Of a stretch of DNA of 64,000 nucleotides, positions 1-13,651 are shown in pieces. The DNA is from Ereboglobus luteus. Its GTDB lineage: Bacteria; Verrucomicrobiota; Verrucomicrobiia; Opitutales; Opitutaceae. Positions within the stretch are counted from its first letter, which is position 1. Each line of letters starts with the position of its first letter. Location: the NCBI RefSeq assembly GCF_003096195.1, contig NZ_CP023004.1, positions 1,282,501 to 1,346,500 on the forward strand. The letters are read 5' to 3'. The notes beneath the pieces were generated by a model, which saw nothing but the letters and a program-made list of their open reading frames with translations, did not search any database and was not told where the DNA came from. A program made the translations under genes and the position numbers.

Positions 1-1
1 C

Positions 2-49
2 ATCGTCACGGGCGCGTCTTCGGGAATCGTCACGGGCGCGTCTTCGGGA
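2..49. repeat. Exact 24-bp tandem duplication inside the SDR coding region
   Basis: Bases 2-25 and 26-49 are identical. The unit encodes IVTGASSG, so the Rossmann glycine loop is repeated in frame. It lies at the very edge of the window, so a contig-end assembly artefact is a real possibility. Confidence 0.9.
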
Positions 50-886
50 ATCGGCGGGGCCGTGGCACGGCGGATGGCGCAGGCGGGCGCGAACGTCGTC
101 GTGTTTGCGAGGCGCGCGGAACGACTTGAGGCGCTTTGCGCGGAGATTGATCCGGCGGGGACGCGCACGCTCGCCGTCGCGGGCGATGTGAATGTGGCAA
201 TAGATCGCGAGCGGTTGGTGCGCGTGGCGGTGGAGCGATTCGGACGCATCGACGCGCTTGTGAACAACGCCGGCTACGGGCAGCGCGGCCCGATCGAGCG
301 AATTCCACTTGAGGCGTTGCGCGCGAATTTCGAGACCAATGTGTTTTCGCTCGTCGCGCTCACGCAACTCGTCGCGCCGGTCATGCGCACGCAGGCACGA
401 CTCGGCAAGGACGGCACGGGGAAAGACGGCGGGCGCATCATCAACATCGGCTCGGTGGCGGGACGCATCACGCGCCCGATGTCGGCGGCGTATGATTCGA
501 CGAAGTTTGCGCTCGAGGGAATAACCGACGGACTGCGCGGCGAACTAAAGCCGTTTGGAATCGGCGTGGTGCTGGTGCGTCCGGGCTTCATCCGCACGGA
601 GTTCGGGCAAGTCGCGGATGCGGTGTCGAATCGCGTGCTTTCCGGTGACGGCGCGGGACCGTATGCGCCCTATGTGGGGGATTTTCAAACAAAGCGCGTG
701 AAGCTGCGGCGCATGGCGGGCGTGCCGGACGACATCGCGCGACTCGTGGAAAAGGCGCTCACGGCACGAAGACCGCGCGCGCATTACAACGGACCGGCTC
801 ACGCAAAATTGTTTTTATTTTTGAAATGGCTGCTGCCCGTGCGCGCAATGGACTGGGCGTTGCGAATGAAACGTCATGTGAAATAA
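2..886 (+). CDS. Short-chain dehydrogenase/reductase (SDR), 5' truncated by window edge
   Basis: The frame is open from the first bases of the window, so the true start lies outside it. The product is a classical NAD(P)-dependent SDR. It shows the TGASSGIG dinucleotide-binding loop, an NNAG motif (NNAGYGQRG), and the catalytic Ser with a YDSTK (YxxxK) pair. After the active site come a PG motif and a C-terminal substrate region. The TGASSG loop is encoded twice because 24 bases are exactly duplicated in tandem at 2-25 and 26-49. The duplication keeps the frame but adds 8 residues to the Rossmann loop. A GTG at 62 is an internal codon and not a credible start, because it lies after the loop. 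Substrate is unknown. Confidence 0.85.
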   Translation: MVTGASSGIVTGASSGIGGAVARRMAQAGANVVVFARRAERLEALCAEIDPAGTRTLAVAGDVNVAIDRERLVRVAVERFGRIDALVNNAGYGQRGPIERIPLEALRANFETNVFSLVALTQLVAPVMRTQARLGKDGTGKDGGRIINIGSVAGRITRPMSAAYDSTKFALEGITDGLRGELKPFGIGVVLVRPGFIRTEFGQVADAVSNRVLSGDGAGPYAPYVGDFQTKRVKLRRMAGVPDDIARLVEKALTARRPRAHYNGPAHAKLFLFLKWLLPVRAMDWALRMKRHVK

Positions 887-978
887 ATCCGTGAACCGGC
901 GGCGCACGCCCGCTCAGTGCGGGCGAGTAAAACGATGCCGCAATGCCGTTTTGCCCCGCCGCAATAACAATGGTTTGA

Positions 979-4376
<3,398 letters not shown>

Positions 4377-4423
4377 GGTTGCGCGCGCAAGCCGCCCAAA
4401 CTTCATGAACAAAAGATAATTCC

Positions 4424-5002
4424 ATGAGGCATGCGCTGGCAGTTTTGGTGTTATTCATTGGAATACTCCTTGTTTGCGCCGGTTGCAGAAAGAACCCCTA
4501 CGATCAAAAAATCTCGGCGGCGAACCAGGAGGAGTTGAACCGCTGGCTTTCGTTCAACACACACCGCCTCAGTGTCCGGGAAATTGAGGAGATAAACAAC
4601 AGCATGAGGGAGATAAGAATCTCATTCATGCTGCAGGATGCCAAAAAATCGAAAAGCAACGAAACCCTGAACCGGCTGCTTTGCGAAAAAATCAACGGCC
4701 TGCCCCTGAAAGAAATGGTGGTGATGGGCTACGAATTGCAAATCGGGCGTTATGAAGTCGAGCGATTGCGGCTGGTGGGGGACCTCCATCATAAAAACAA
4801 ATTGAAAACACGCCCCGGCGACCTGGACTCGGAACGCTTTTTGCGGGAGCAAAAGGAAATGGTGAGCGAGCAAATAGGAACATTCGACTCGCGCATTGAA
4901 CGGTGCAAAACGCGAATCAAAGAACTTTGCGAAAAATTCGCCATGCCCGATCCGGCAACCGACTACACCCCGCCGGAACGAATCAGCACCGGGGAATCTT
5001 GA
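4424..5002 (+). CDS. Putative lipoprotein, unknown function
   Basis: A 192-residue protein with a short signal peptide (MRHALAVLVLFIGILLVCAGC) ending in a lipobox-like VCAGC, so Cys21 is the likely lipidated residue. The rest is charged and mostly helical, with many Glu/Lys pairs and no recognisable catalytic motif; it looks like a helical bundle or coiled coil. It lies 47 bases after rny on the same strand and about 200 bases before the OPT transporter. I do not recognise a family. Confidence 0.75.
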   Translation: MRHALAVLVLFIGILLVCAGCRKNPYDQKISAANQEELNRWLSFNTHRLSVREIEEINNSMREIRISFMLQDAKKSKSNETLNRLLCEKINGLPLKEMVVMGYELQIGRYEVERLRLVGDLHHKNKLKTRPGDLDSERFLREQKEMVSEQIGTFDSRIERCKTRIKELCEKFAMPDPATDYTPPERISTGES

Positions 5003-5199
5003 TTTTTTGGGGCAGGGATTGCCGCGTCGCGAGGGGTGCGAGCCCTGTGTATGCGGTTCCATCCGCCAATCAAACCCGTCTTCCCGGTGCCTACGGGAAA
5101 ACGAATTTGAAAAGTGTGCTCGCCCTCGGGCGGCAATTCCGGCAAACGCAAACCTTTTCACATTCAGACCAAACGCACTCCACTATCCCTCACCAAGCC

Positions 5200-7182
5200 A
5201 TGGCAATCCATCAACTAAACGAAGAACAAATCCGCACCTGGACTCGCGAGCAAAAGGACCATTGGTGGTTCACAAACATCTTTCGCGGCAACATGCCGCA
5301 GCTCACGCTTCGCTCCGGCATCACGGGTTTTGTTCTCGGCGGCATCCTCGCCTCGACCAACCTCTACGTCGGCGCCAAGACCGGCTCGACGCTCGGCGTG
5401 GGGCTCACGTCGGTGATTTTGGCGTTTGCGCTGTTCCGCGTCATGTCGCGCATGGGGCTGGCAAAGGATTTCACGATTCTGGAAAACAACGCCATGCAGT
5501 CCATCGCCACGGCGGCGGGTTACATGACCTCGCCGTTCATCTCGTCGCTCGCGGCCTACATGCTCGTCACGGGAAACATCGTTCCCTGGTGGCAAATGCT
5601 GTTGTGGAACGTGGTTATTTCGATCACCGGCGTGCTGGTGGCATTTCCGATGAAGCGGCGCTTTATCAACGAGGACCAGCTTCCGTTTCCCGAGGGGCGC
5701 GCGTGCGGTGTCGTGCTCGACACACTTTACACGGGCGAGGGCGCGAGCGGCTTGTTCAAGGCGAAGGTGCTAGCGATCGCAGCGGTGCTGGCGGCGGGCA
5801 TGCAAATGGTCATGGGCGAGGGCTGGATGAAGTTGATCCAGTTCAAGTTGCTCCGCCTTTCCGGCGATCCAAAGGAAGGGCCGCTCTGGCACTTCAACGA
5901 AATGGTCGACCAGTATTATTACAACATCGCCACCTGGGTCCCGAAAATCATGGGAACCGACATCCGCGAGCTCGGCCTGCGCGTGAGTTTCGACTTGAGC
6001 ATGATCGGCGTCGGCGGGCTCATGGGCATCCGCATCGCGACAAGCATGCTGATCGGCATGATAATCAATTATGTGTGGCTCGCGCCGTGGATGATCCAGC
6101 TCGGCGACATCACGCGCAAGGTCGGCCCCGACGGCACGCTGCTTCCGCTCAATCGCGGCGAAATCGTGAACCAATGGTCGCTCTGGTGGGCGATCGCAAT
6201 GATGGTGGTCGGCTCGATGGTGGGCCTGTTTGGCAAACCGAAGATGATCATCAACGCGTTCACCAACCTGTTTAAAAAGAAGGAAAAGACGAAAAAGGGT
6301 CACGACGTGCTCAAGCACATCGAGGTGCCGTTGTGGATATCATTCGTCGGCGTGCCGTTGTTCGCGCTGCTCGGCGCGAGCATGGCGCATTGGTTTTTCG
6401 GCGCGAGCTGGGTGCTGTCGCTCGTGGCGGTGCCGCTCATCTGCGTGCTCTCGATCATCGCGACCAACTCGATGGCGCTCACCTCGTGGACGCCCGTCGG
6501 CGCGCTTTCCAAGATCACGCAATTCACCATGGGCGCGCTCCAGCCGCACAACGCGGCGACAAACCTTACAACCGCCGGCATGACCGCCGAGGTCGCGGGC
6601 AACGCGGCCAACCTGCTCTCCGACATCAAACCCGGCTACATGCTCGGCGCAAAACCGCGCCAGCAGGCGATCGGCCACGTGATCGGCATCACCGCCGGCG
6701 CGCTCGCCTCGACGCCGCTGTTCTTCGCGCTTTTCCTGCCAAAAAATTCAGAGGGCGTGCGCAGCATCTCAACGCTGGTGTCGGACACCTTCGGAATGCC
6801 CGCCGCGCTTCAATGGAAAGGCGTGGCCGACCTGATTGCGAAGGGGCTTTCCAGCCTGCCGGCGACGGCGGTCATGGCGATGGTGATCGCCGCGGTGGCG
6901 GCGCTGCTCTTCGAGGTTATCCGCATAGTGACCAAAAACAAATTCCCCCTCTCGGCCGTTTCGATCGGCCTCGGCGTGGTGCTGCCGCCAAACGCGACCA
7001 TTTGCATGTGGTGCGGCGCGCTGTTTTTCGAGATCATGCGCCGCAAATACAAAACGCCAAACACCAAGGGAAACACGATCTGGGTCGAGTGCCTGGAGCC
7101 GATTTGCGCGGGCCTGATCACTGGCGCGGCACTAATCGGCATCGGCGACGCGCTGATACAAAACGTGCTTCCGATTTGGTGA
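5200..7182 (+). CDS. OPT family oligopeptide transporter
   Basis: A polytopic membrane protein of about 660 residues with roughly 14-16 hydrophobic segments, matching the OPT (oligopeptide/metallophore) transporter family. Family features visible are the N-terminal LTLRSGITGFVLGGILAS segment, a NNAMQSIATAAGYM segment typical of the bacterial OPT branch, and the late TAGMTAEVAGNAANLLSDIKPGYMLG loop. The start is ATG 5200 (MAIHQLNEEQ); the frame stays open much further upstream but there it overlaps the lipoprotein gene. Substrate could be small peptides or metal-peptide chelates. It stands alone on its strand and is followed by two hairpins. Confidence 0.92.
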   Translation: MAIHQLNEEQIRTWTREQKDHWWFTNIFRGNMPQLTLRSGITGFVLGGILASTNLYVGAKTGSTLGVGLTSVILAFALFRVMSRMGLAKDFTILENNAMQSIATAAGYMTSPFISSLAAYMLVTGNIVPWWQMLLWNVVISITGVLVAFPMKRRFINEDQLPFPEGRACGVVLDTLYTGEGASGLFKAKVLAIAAVLAAGMQMVMGEGWMKLIQFKLLRLSGDPKEGPLWHFNEMVDQYYYNIATWVPKIMGTDIRELGLRVSFDLSMIGVGGLMGIRIATSMLIGMIINYVWLAPWMIQLGDITRKVGPDGTLLPLNRGEIVNQWSLWWAIAMMVVGSMVGLFGKPKMIINAFTNLFKKKEKTKKGHDVLKHIEVPLWISFVGVPLFALLGASMAHWFFGASWVLSLVAVPLICVLSIIATNSMALTSWTPVGALSKITQFTMGALQPHNAATNLTTAGMTAEVAGNAANLLSDIKPGYMLGAKPRQQAIGHVIGITAGALASTPLFFALFLPKNSEGVRSISTLVSDTFGMPAALQWKGVADLIAKGLSSLPATAVMAMVIAAVAALLFEVIRIVTKNKFPLSAVSIGLGVVLPPNATICMWCGALFFEIMRRKYKTPNTKGNTIWVECLEPICAGLITGAALIGIGDALIQNVLPIW

Positions 7183-7238
7183 AGACCAGCGCGGTGCTGA
7201 TTTATTAGAAACCGCCGCGCCTGCCCCTTGCATTCCCG

Positions 7239-7257
7239 GCGCGCCCTTTGGGCGCGC
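7239..7257. terminator. GC-rich hairpin after the OPT transporter
   Basis: A perfect 8-bp stem (7239-7246 with 7250-7257) closes a 3-base TTT loop 57 bases after the stop codon. No U-tract follows, so it may be a weak or Rho-assisted terminator, or only a small intergenic palindrome. Confidence 0.4.
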
Positions 7258-7328
7258 TCCTGCCTGCAAATAGCATCCCGTTTATATTATATAAAGTGAT
7301 GCACCGGCATTGTGCCGCCTGTTTACAT

Positions 7329-7365
7329 TCAATTAACATTAAACATGAAAAATAATGTTAATTGA
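7329..7365. promoter_or_regulatory. 13-bp A+T-rich inverted repeat between OPT and DUF4412-like genes
   Basis: Perfect inverted repeat: 7329-7341 pairs with 7353-7365 across an 11-base spacer. It lies 73 bases before ATG 7438. It could be a regulator binding site for the downstream gene or a transcript hairpin; no U-tract follows. Sequence symmetry is certain, function is inferred. Confidence 0.45.
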
Positions 7366-7437
7366 GCGCAAGCCGGATGACTGGGTTTGAACACGCATGC
7401 ATTCGGACATAGTTTGAACATGAAATCATTTATTATC

Positions 7438-8133
7438 ATGAAAACTAAAAGGATTTTTTTCATATTCACGCTTGCGAGCCTCTCATTTCTCACATGCGGG
7501 CTTTTCGCATTTGAGGGCAAGATAAACATGCGATTCACCGATTTGGCCCGTGACACCGAACCGCAAAATATCACGCTTTACTCCAAGGGCGAGCTCTTGC
7601 GTTTTGAGTCGGCGGCGCAGAACCGGAAGGACAAACACGCAGTTACGATCATTGATCACAGCCAGCGCAAAAAGACCGTGCTCATGCCCGGCAGGAAGGC
7701 CTACACGATAAACTGGTTTAACGGCCAGGTTGCGGAGCAAATAGCGGTTGATTTCAGCCAGACCCAGTTCAAGGCCGCGGACGATGCGGAAAAAATCGCC
7801 GGAATTGATGCCGAGAAATACACGGGCACGGCGCAGGACGGTAAATACACGGAGCTTTGGGTGACGAAATCGCTGGGAAAATTCCTGCTCAAATATCCCG
7901 GCATGGGCGTGGTTGACGCCGTTGGCAGCAACATTGAACAAGCCGCGTGGTCGAAGTTCGCCTATTCGCAGGATTTCTTTGTGCTTCGCGCGGTTGAATA
8001 CGACCGGAAGGGTGGCGCGGAAAAATCCCGTTTTGAGGTGACTGAAATCACGCAGGAAAAACAAAAGGACTCACTTTTTAAAATCCCGAGAGGTTATAAA
8101 AAAATCGACGCGACCGATGTGAAGGACAAATAA
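7438..8133 (+). CDS. Exported DUF4412-like protein
   Basis: About 231 residues with a clear Sec signal peptide (FFIFTLASLSFLTCGLFAFEG). The mature part begins FEGKINMRF and continues with a Y-KGELLRFE segment and short beta-rich stretches, which resembles DUF4412-type periplasmic proteins related in fold to lipoprotein carriers. ATG 7438 is preferred because the signal peptide begins there; ATG 7420 and TTG 7387 are in frame upstream. Its 3' end converges with argJ. The role is unknown. Confidence 0.7.
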   Translation: MKTKRIFFIFTLASLSFLTCGLFAFEGKINMRFTDLARDTEPQNITLYSKGELLRFESAAQNRKDKHAVTIIDHSQRKKTVLMPGRKAYTINWFNGQVAEQIAVDFSQTQFKAADDAEKIAGIDAEKYTGTAQDGKYTELWVTKSLGKFLLKYPGMGVVDAVGSNIEQAAWSKFAYSQDFFVLRAVEYDRKGGAEKSRFEVTEITQEKQKDSLFKIPRGYKKIDATDVKDK

Positions 8134-8214
8134 ATTCCGGCAACGTCAGTCGCGTCAAAAGCACAAAGAGCGAAAGACGTCTCCGGGGCAACTGTTCCGC
8201 TTATACACACCAAT

Positions 8215-8237
8215 GTTGATATAAATATTGTATCAAC
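8215..8237. terminator. Short A+T-rich inverted repeat between convergent genes
   Basis: A 7-bp perfect stem (8215-8221 with 8231-8237) overlaps the argJ stop codon and lies about 80 bases past the DUF4412-like gene. It sits where a bidirectional terminator would be expected, but the stem is short and weak. Confidence 0.3.
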
Positions 8238-9555
8238 TCCGGTAGTCCGCGTTTTCGCTCACATATTCGTGCGTGAGATCGCCGCCCAAGACCGCGCACT
8301 CACATCCGCCGCTTGCGAGGTCGATTTCAATTTCGACGCTGCGCTCGTGCGGCGGGTAATGAATCGGCGGCGCAAACACGCCGTCCGCGGTCGGCGCGCT
8401 TCTGTAAAGCTCGGCCTCGCGCAAATGCGCCACAAGCGCGGTTTCCTTTTCCGGATCGAGCCTGAACGCGCCATTCGCAAAAATCTCGATGCCGCCCATG
8501 CGCGCGCTCATGCGAGAGACATCGAGCGAGGGCATGTGCGCGCCGACATGTTTTCCAACGGCCTGCACAAGACGGCCCACATTCGGGTCGTTCCCCGCAA
8601 CGGCGCACTTGAAGAGCGGCGCGTTGACGATCGCTTTTCCAAGCGCGCGCGCGGTTTCGAGGTCGGACGCGCCTTTCACGATGACGCGCATCACATGGCG
8701 CACACCCTCGCCATTGCGCACCACATCCTCCGCAAGGTCGCGGCAAACTTGCGCAAGCGCCGCCTCGAACGCGGCATACTGGCCCGGCTCGCAGGGAACT
8801 TTTCCGGACGAGACAAGCGCGACGGTGTCCGATGTGCTCGTGTCGCTGTCGATGCTGATCGTGTTGAAACTCGAATCGACGGCGCGCGCGAGCATGGCGC
8901 GCAGTGTGTCGCGCGGCACGGCGAGGTCGGTCAAAATATAAACGAGCATCGTGGCCATGTTCGGCTCGATCATGCCGGCGCCCTTGGCGATGCCGACAAT
9001 GCTGCCCGCGCCGACGGAGGCGCGGCGGATTTTCGGATAAAGATCGGTCGTAACGATGCCTTCCGCTGCGGGCAAAATCGAGTCGCCCGAGAGCGCTGCA
9101 ACGGCATCGGGCAGCGCGGCCATCATCGCATCGGCGGGAAGCGCCCAGCCGATGACGCCGGTCGAACTGGGCAGCACTTGCTCCGGCGAAATGCCGAGAT
9201 GCCGGGCGGTTTCCGCGCAAACGCGCTCCGCGGTTTCCACGCCGCCGGGCGCGCAGACATTGGAAATTTTGTTGTTAACGATGATCGCGCCGAGCGCGGG
9301 TTCGGCGAGGCGTTTGCGTCCGATGATGACGGGCGCGCCGGGAAAGGCGTTGCGCGTAAACATCGCGGCAAAATCCGGCGTCGGTTTGTCGAGCACGATA
9401 AGCGTGAGCGTCATGCGCGCGGGTTTCGGCGCCTCGACGGGGGTGAACTCAAAACGGGCGGTGCCGGCGCGAAATCCGGCGGGCAGCGCGGCTTGCGAGG
9501 CGAGCCATGCGCGATGGGCGTCCTGGTTGGCAAAAATAAGATTGGTCGATGGCAC
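8233..9555 (-). CDS. argJ: Bifunctional glutamate N-acetyltransferase / amino-acid acetyltransferase
   Basis: ArgJ moves the acetyl group from N-acetylornithine to glutamate and, in bifunctional forms, also makes N-acetylglutamate, recycling acetyl in arginine synthesis. The protein has the autocleavage site [15 protein letters not shown], where the Thr of ATML is the nucleophile and the new N terminus of the beta chain. It also has the [11 protein letters not shown] oxyanion segment of the alpha chain and the DSDTSTSDT substrate loop. The start is uncertain: GTG 9555 is taken here, TTG 9600 would add 15 residues but falls in a terminator-like hairpin. The gene lies downstream of prfB on the same strand; no other arg genes are present. 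Confidence 0.93.
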   Translation of the reverse strand: MPSTNLIFANQDAHRAWLASQAALPAGFRAGTARFEFTPVEAPKPARMTLTLIVLDKPTPDFAAMFTRNAFPGAPVIIGRKRLAEPALGAIIVNNKISNVCAPGGVETAERVCAETARHLGISPEQVLPSSTGVIGWALPADAMMAALPDAVAALSGDSILPAAEGIVTTDLYPKIRRASVGAGSIVGIAKGAGMIEPNMATMLVYILTDLAVPRDTLRAMLARAVDSSFNTISIDSDTSTSDTVALVSSGKVPCEPGQYAAFEAALAQVCRDLAEDVVRNGEGVRHVMRVIVKGASDLETARALGKAIVNAPLFKCAVAGNDPNVGRLVQAVGKHVGAHMPSLDVSRMSARMGGIEIFANGAFRLDPEKETALVAHLREAELYRSAPTADGVFAPPIHYPPHERSVEIEIDLASGGCECAVLGGDLTHEYVSENADYRS

Positions 9556-9598
9556 GGCGAAGAAAACGCGAAGGGTGAGGAGGGAAGAGTGAAACGTC

Positions 9599-9629
9599 AA
9601 AAAAAGAAAGCGACCCCGGAGGATCGCTT
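9599..9629 (-). terminator. Rho-independent terminator after prfB
   Basis: Read on the minus strand, a stem with 6-bp outer arms (9624-9629 and 9608-9613) and partial inner pairing is followed by a T-rich run. It lies 14 bases past the prfB stop, separating prfB from argJ. Confidence 0.65.
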
Positions 9630-9642
9630 CCCTTTTTATGAA

Positions 9643-10789
9643 TCACTCGTCGTCCACCTTGATGTCCTTGTTGCGGTGGCGCGGGCTGCCGGCGCGGAGC
9701 CAGCCGTTGATGAAGCGGTCGATGTCACCGTCGAGCACGCCCTGCGTGTCGCTGGTTTCGACGCCGGTGCGCAAGTCCTTCACCATTTGGTAGGGTTGCA
9801 AAACGTAGCTGCGGATCTGGCTGCCCCAGCCGATTTCACCTTTCTCGCCGTAGAATCTTTCCATCTCGCTGCGCTGCTCGTCGAGCCGGCGCTCGTAGAG
9901 GCGCGCTTTCAGGACGCTCATCGCGCTGGCGCGGTTCTTGATTTGCGAGCGCTCGTTTTGGCAGACCACGACCATGCCCGTCGGGATGTGCGTGATGCGC
10001 ACGGCGGAATCGGTCGTGTTGACGCCCTGGCCGCCCTTGCCGGAGGAACGATAAACGTCCACGCGGATTTCGGTTTCGGGAATATCGATTTTGATGTCGT
10101 CATCGATTTCCGCGACGACGTCCACCGCGCAAAAGGAGGTGTGTCGGCGCTTGTTTGAATCGAACGGGCTGATGCGCACGAGGCGGTGCACGCCGCGCTC
10201 GGCGTTCACGTAACCGTAGGCGTTTTCGCCCTTGATGAGGAGCGTGGCGCGGCTGATGCCGGCCTGGTCGCCGGGCTGCACGTCCTGCACCTCGACCTCG
10301 AAGCCGCGGCGCTCGGCCCAGCGCGAATACATGCGGAAAAGCATGTCGGCCCAATCGTTCGACTCGGTGCCGCCCGCGCCGGCCTGGATGGAGAGGATGG
10401 CGTTGTTTTTGTCGAACTGGCCGGTGAGGTAGGAGGCGATTTCGAGCTTGTCGAGCTCCCCGACCATCGCGGCGGCGGTGGTTTCGAGCTCCTTTTCAAA
10501 CTCGGCCTGCTCGGCGCCCTCGGAGGCTTCGGCAAGCTCGACCATCACGTCGAGATCGTCCGCCCTTTTCTTAAAGGCGACGACGGGCACGACCGCGCTT
10601 TTGAGCCGGTTGAGATTGGCGATGTGTTTTTGTGCGCGCTCGTTGTTGTCCCAAAAATCGGGCGCGCCCATTTGCGCTTCGAGCGCCTCTATTTCGCGGG
10701 TCTTTTGGTCGACGTCAAAGAAACCTCCATAAATGACCGGCTCGCTTTTTTATGTATTCGATATGGGAAAATGTTTCTGGTGTGATCAT
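9643..10789 (-). CDS. prfB: Peptide chain release factor 2, expressed by programmed +1 frameshift
   Basis: RF2 ends translation at UGA and UAA. The main frame has the RF2 SPF anticodon-like tripeptide ([15 protein letters not shown]) and the GGQ catalytic motif (SGKGGQGVN). The start lies in another frame: ATG 10789-10787 opens a 24-codon leader ([20 protein letters not shown] and then WRFL) that stops at an in-frame TGA, 10717-10715. That TGA sits in CTTTGAC, with GGAGG at 10728-10724, three bases before CTT. This is the conserved RF2 autoregulatory arrangement. Skipping T10717 gives [22 protein letters not shown] and a product of about 381 residues. A start at ATG 10671 would lose the N-terminal domain. 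It is divergent from the KamA-family gene. Confidence 0.96.
10715..10728 (-). promoter_or_regulatory. RF2 programmed +1 frameshift site
   Basis: On the minus strand an internal Shine-Dalgarno GGAGG (10728-10724) is followed by three bases and then CTT TGA C. Slow UGA decoding when RF2 is scarce lets the ribosome slip by +1 and read on. Both flanking frames encode RF2-like sequence, which supports the assignment. Confidence 0.93.
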
Positions 10790-11067
10790 GATGTTGTTTG
10801 TGAGCCGCACATGGCGGCACGCGGGCGCGCAAGGCGCAAGGGGAAATTTGATTCGGAAAAAATCTTCGCAAAAACGAAATGCGGGCTTGGCAACCGGTTC
10901 TCGCGCGCCGCAAAATGTGTGTTACTCGAAGGCAAAGCCGCTTTTCGCCCACGGCGAAAGACAGTCGTTTGAAATTACACGCAGCGACGTTTGTTTTGCC
11001 ACTAGAGTCCTTACGCGGGACGCAGCGCGTGTCGCCCAACAGCAATTATCAAAAGAAAGGACATTGT

Positions 11068-12498
<1,431 letters not shown>

Positions 12499-12510
12499 TT
12501 TGGAGACGCG

Positions 12511-12535
12511 CGGGGCGTTGCGCGGCAACGCTCCC
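12511..12535. terminator. Strong GC hairpin between convergent KamA-like gene and pheA
   Basis: A 7-bp perfect stem (12515-12521 with 12525-12531) with a 3-base loop, extendable by G-C and G-T pairs on both sides. It is placed between converging 3' ends, but no T-run follows on either strand. Confidence 0.45.
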
Positions 12536-12553
12536 GCGGGCGGCAACGGAACT

Positions 12554-13627
12554 TTACCGCGGATAGCTGCCAAGCCATTTGACCATCGTGCAATACTGGC
12601 GCATCTCGGCGATGGCTTCGCGCATCTCGGGGTCGTCAATATGGCCGCCCGTGTCGATGTAGAAATAATAATCCCATGCCTTGCGGCGGCTCGGGCGCGA
12701 TTCGATTTTTGAAAGGTTGATTCCGCGCTTCGACAGGGGCTCGACCATTTTCAAGAGCGTCCCCGAGTGCAGGGCGGCGTTTTCGTCGAGCAAAACCAGC
12801 AGGCTTGTCATGTCGCGACCTCCGCCAACCGCGCCCGACGGCTCGCGGCCGATCACGAAGAAGCGCGTCATATTGTTCGCCTTGTCCTCAATGTTGCGCG
12901 CCAGGATCGGAACGCCATAGCGCACGGACGCGAGCTCGTTGGCGACGGCCGCCGCGCCGGGTTGCTCGGACGCGATTTGAACAGCGCGCGCGGTGCTCGA
13001 CGCATCGCACAACTCGACATTCGGCAGGTGGCGTTGCAACCAGAGCCGGCATTGCGCAAGCGCCTGGTCTTTTGAGTAAACTTTTTTGATTTGGTCGAGC
13101 GGCTCGTTTGTGATCAGGCAGTAGGAAATTTCCATGTAGAGCTGCGCGACGATTTTCAGCTCCGAGGATACAAATTGGTCGATCGCGTCGCGCACGGAAC
13201 CGTCGGTTGAGTTTTCAATCGGGATGATGCCGTAATCGACCTCCTTTTTTTCCACCGCGGTGAAAATATCCGCAAACGAAGTCATGGCGTGGTAATCCAC
13301 GCTCGATCCGAATTTCTTGATGGCGGCTTGGTGGCTGTTTGTTGATTCGGGGCCGAGGTAGGCAATCTGCAACGGCTTTTCGAGCGCGATGGCCGCCGAC
13401 ATGATTTCGCAGTAAATCGCCTTCAGCGCGTCGTTTTTAATCGGCCCCTTGCTGAGCGATGTGACTTTGCGCAGCACTTCCGCCTCGCGCTCGGCCACGT
13501 AGATTTTGCCGCCGACGCTGCGCTTGGCCTTGCCGATCTCGGCGGCCAGGGCGAGGCGTTCGTTGATCAATTCAACAAGCTGGCGATCAATGACGTCGAT
13601 TTTTTCGCGAAACGGGGTGAGGTCCAT
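12554..13627 (-). CDS. pheA: Bifunctional chorismate mutase / prephenate dehydratase (P-protein)
   Basis: Converts chorismate to prephenate and then to phenylpyruvate for phenylalanine synthesis. An AroQ-type chorismate mutase helix bundle (residues about 1-85, REKIDVIDRQLVELINERL) is followed by a prephenate dehydratase domain starting IAYLGPESTNSHQAA, with the family NMTRFFVIG motif. It ends in an ACT regulatory domain with the phenylalanine-sensing ESRP motif (KIESRPSRRKAWDYYFYID). The length of 357 residues is normal. It lies 24 bases after scpB, so hisA-scpB-pheA look like one transcription unit. Feedback inhibition by phenylalanine is expected from the ACT domain. Confidence 0.96.
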   Translation of the reverse strand: MDLTPFREKIDVIDRQLVELINERLALAAEIGKAKRSVGGKIYVAEREAEVLRKVTSLSKGPIKNDALKAIYCEIMSAAIALEKPLQIAYLGPESTNSHQAAIKKFGSSVDYHAMTSFADIFTAVEKKEVDYGIIPIENSTDGSVRDAIDQFVSSELKIVAQLYMEISYCLITNEPLDQIKKVYSKDQALAQCRLWLQRHLPNVELCDASSTARAVQIASEQPGAAAVANELASVRYGVPILARNIEDKANNMTRFFVIGREPSGAVGGGRDMTSLLVLLDENAALHSGTLLKMVEPLSKRGINLSKIESRPSRRKAWDYYFYIDTGGHIDDPEMREAIAEMRQYCTMVKWLGSYPR

Positions 13628-13651
13628 GATTGTGGGTTGTTTGCGGAAAAA

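Noticed and set aside
4903-5199. N-terminal extension of the OPT transporter
   Set aside because: It overlaps the lipoprotein gene and has no similarity to OPT proteins; ATG 5200 begins the conserved region.
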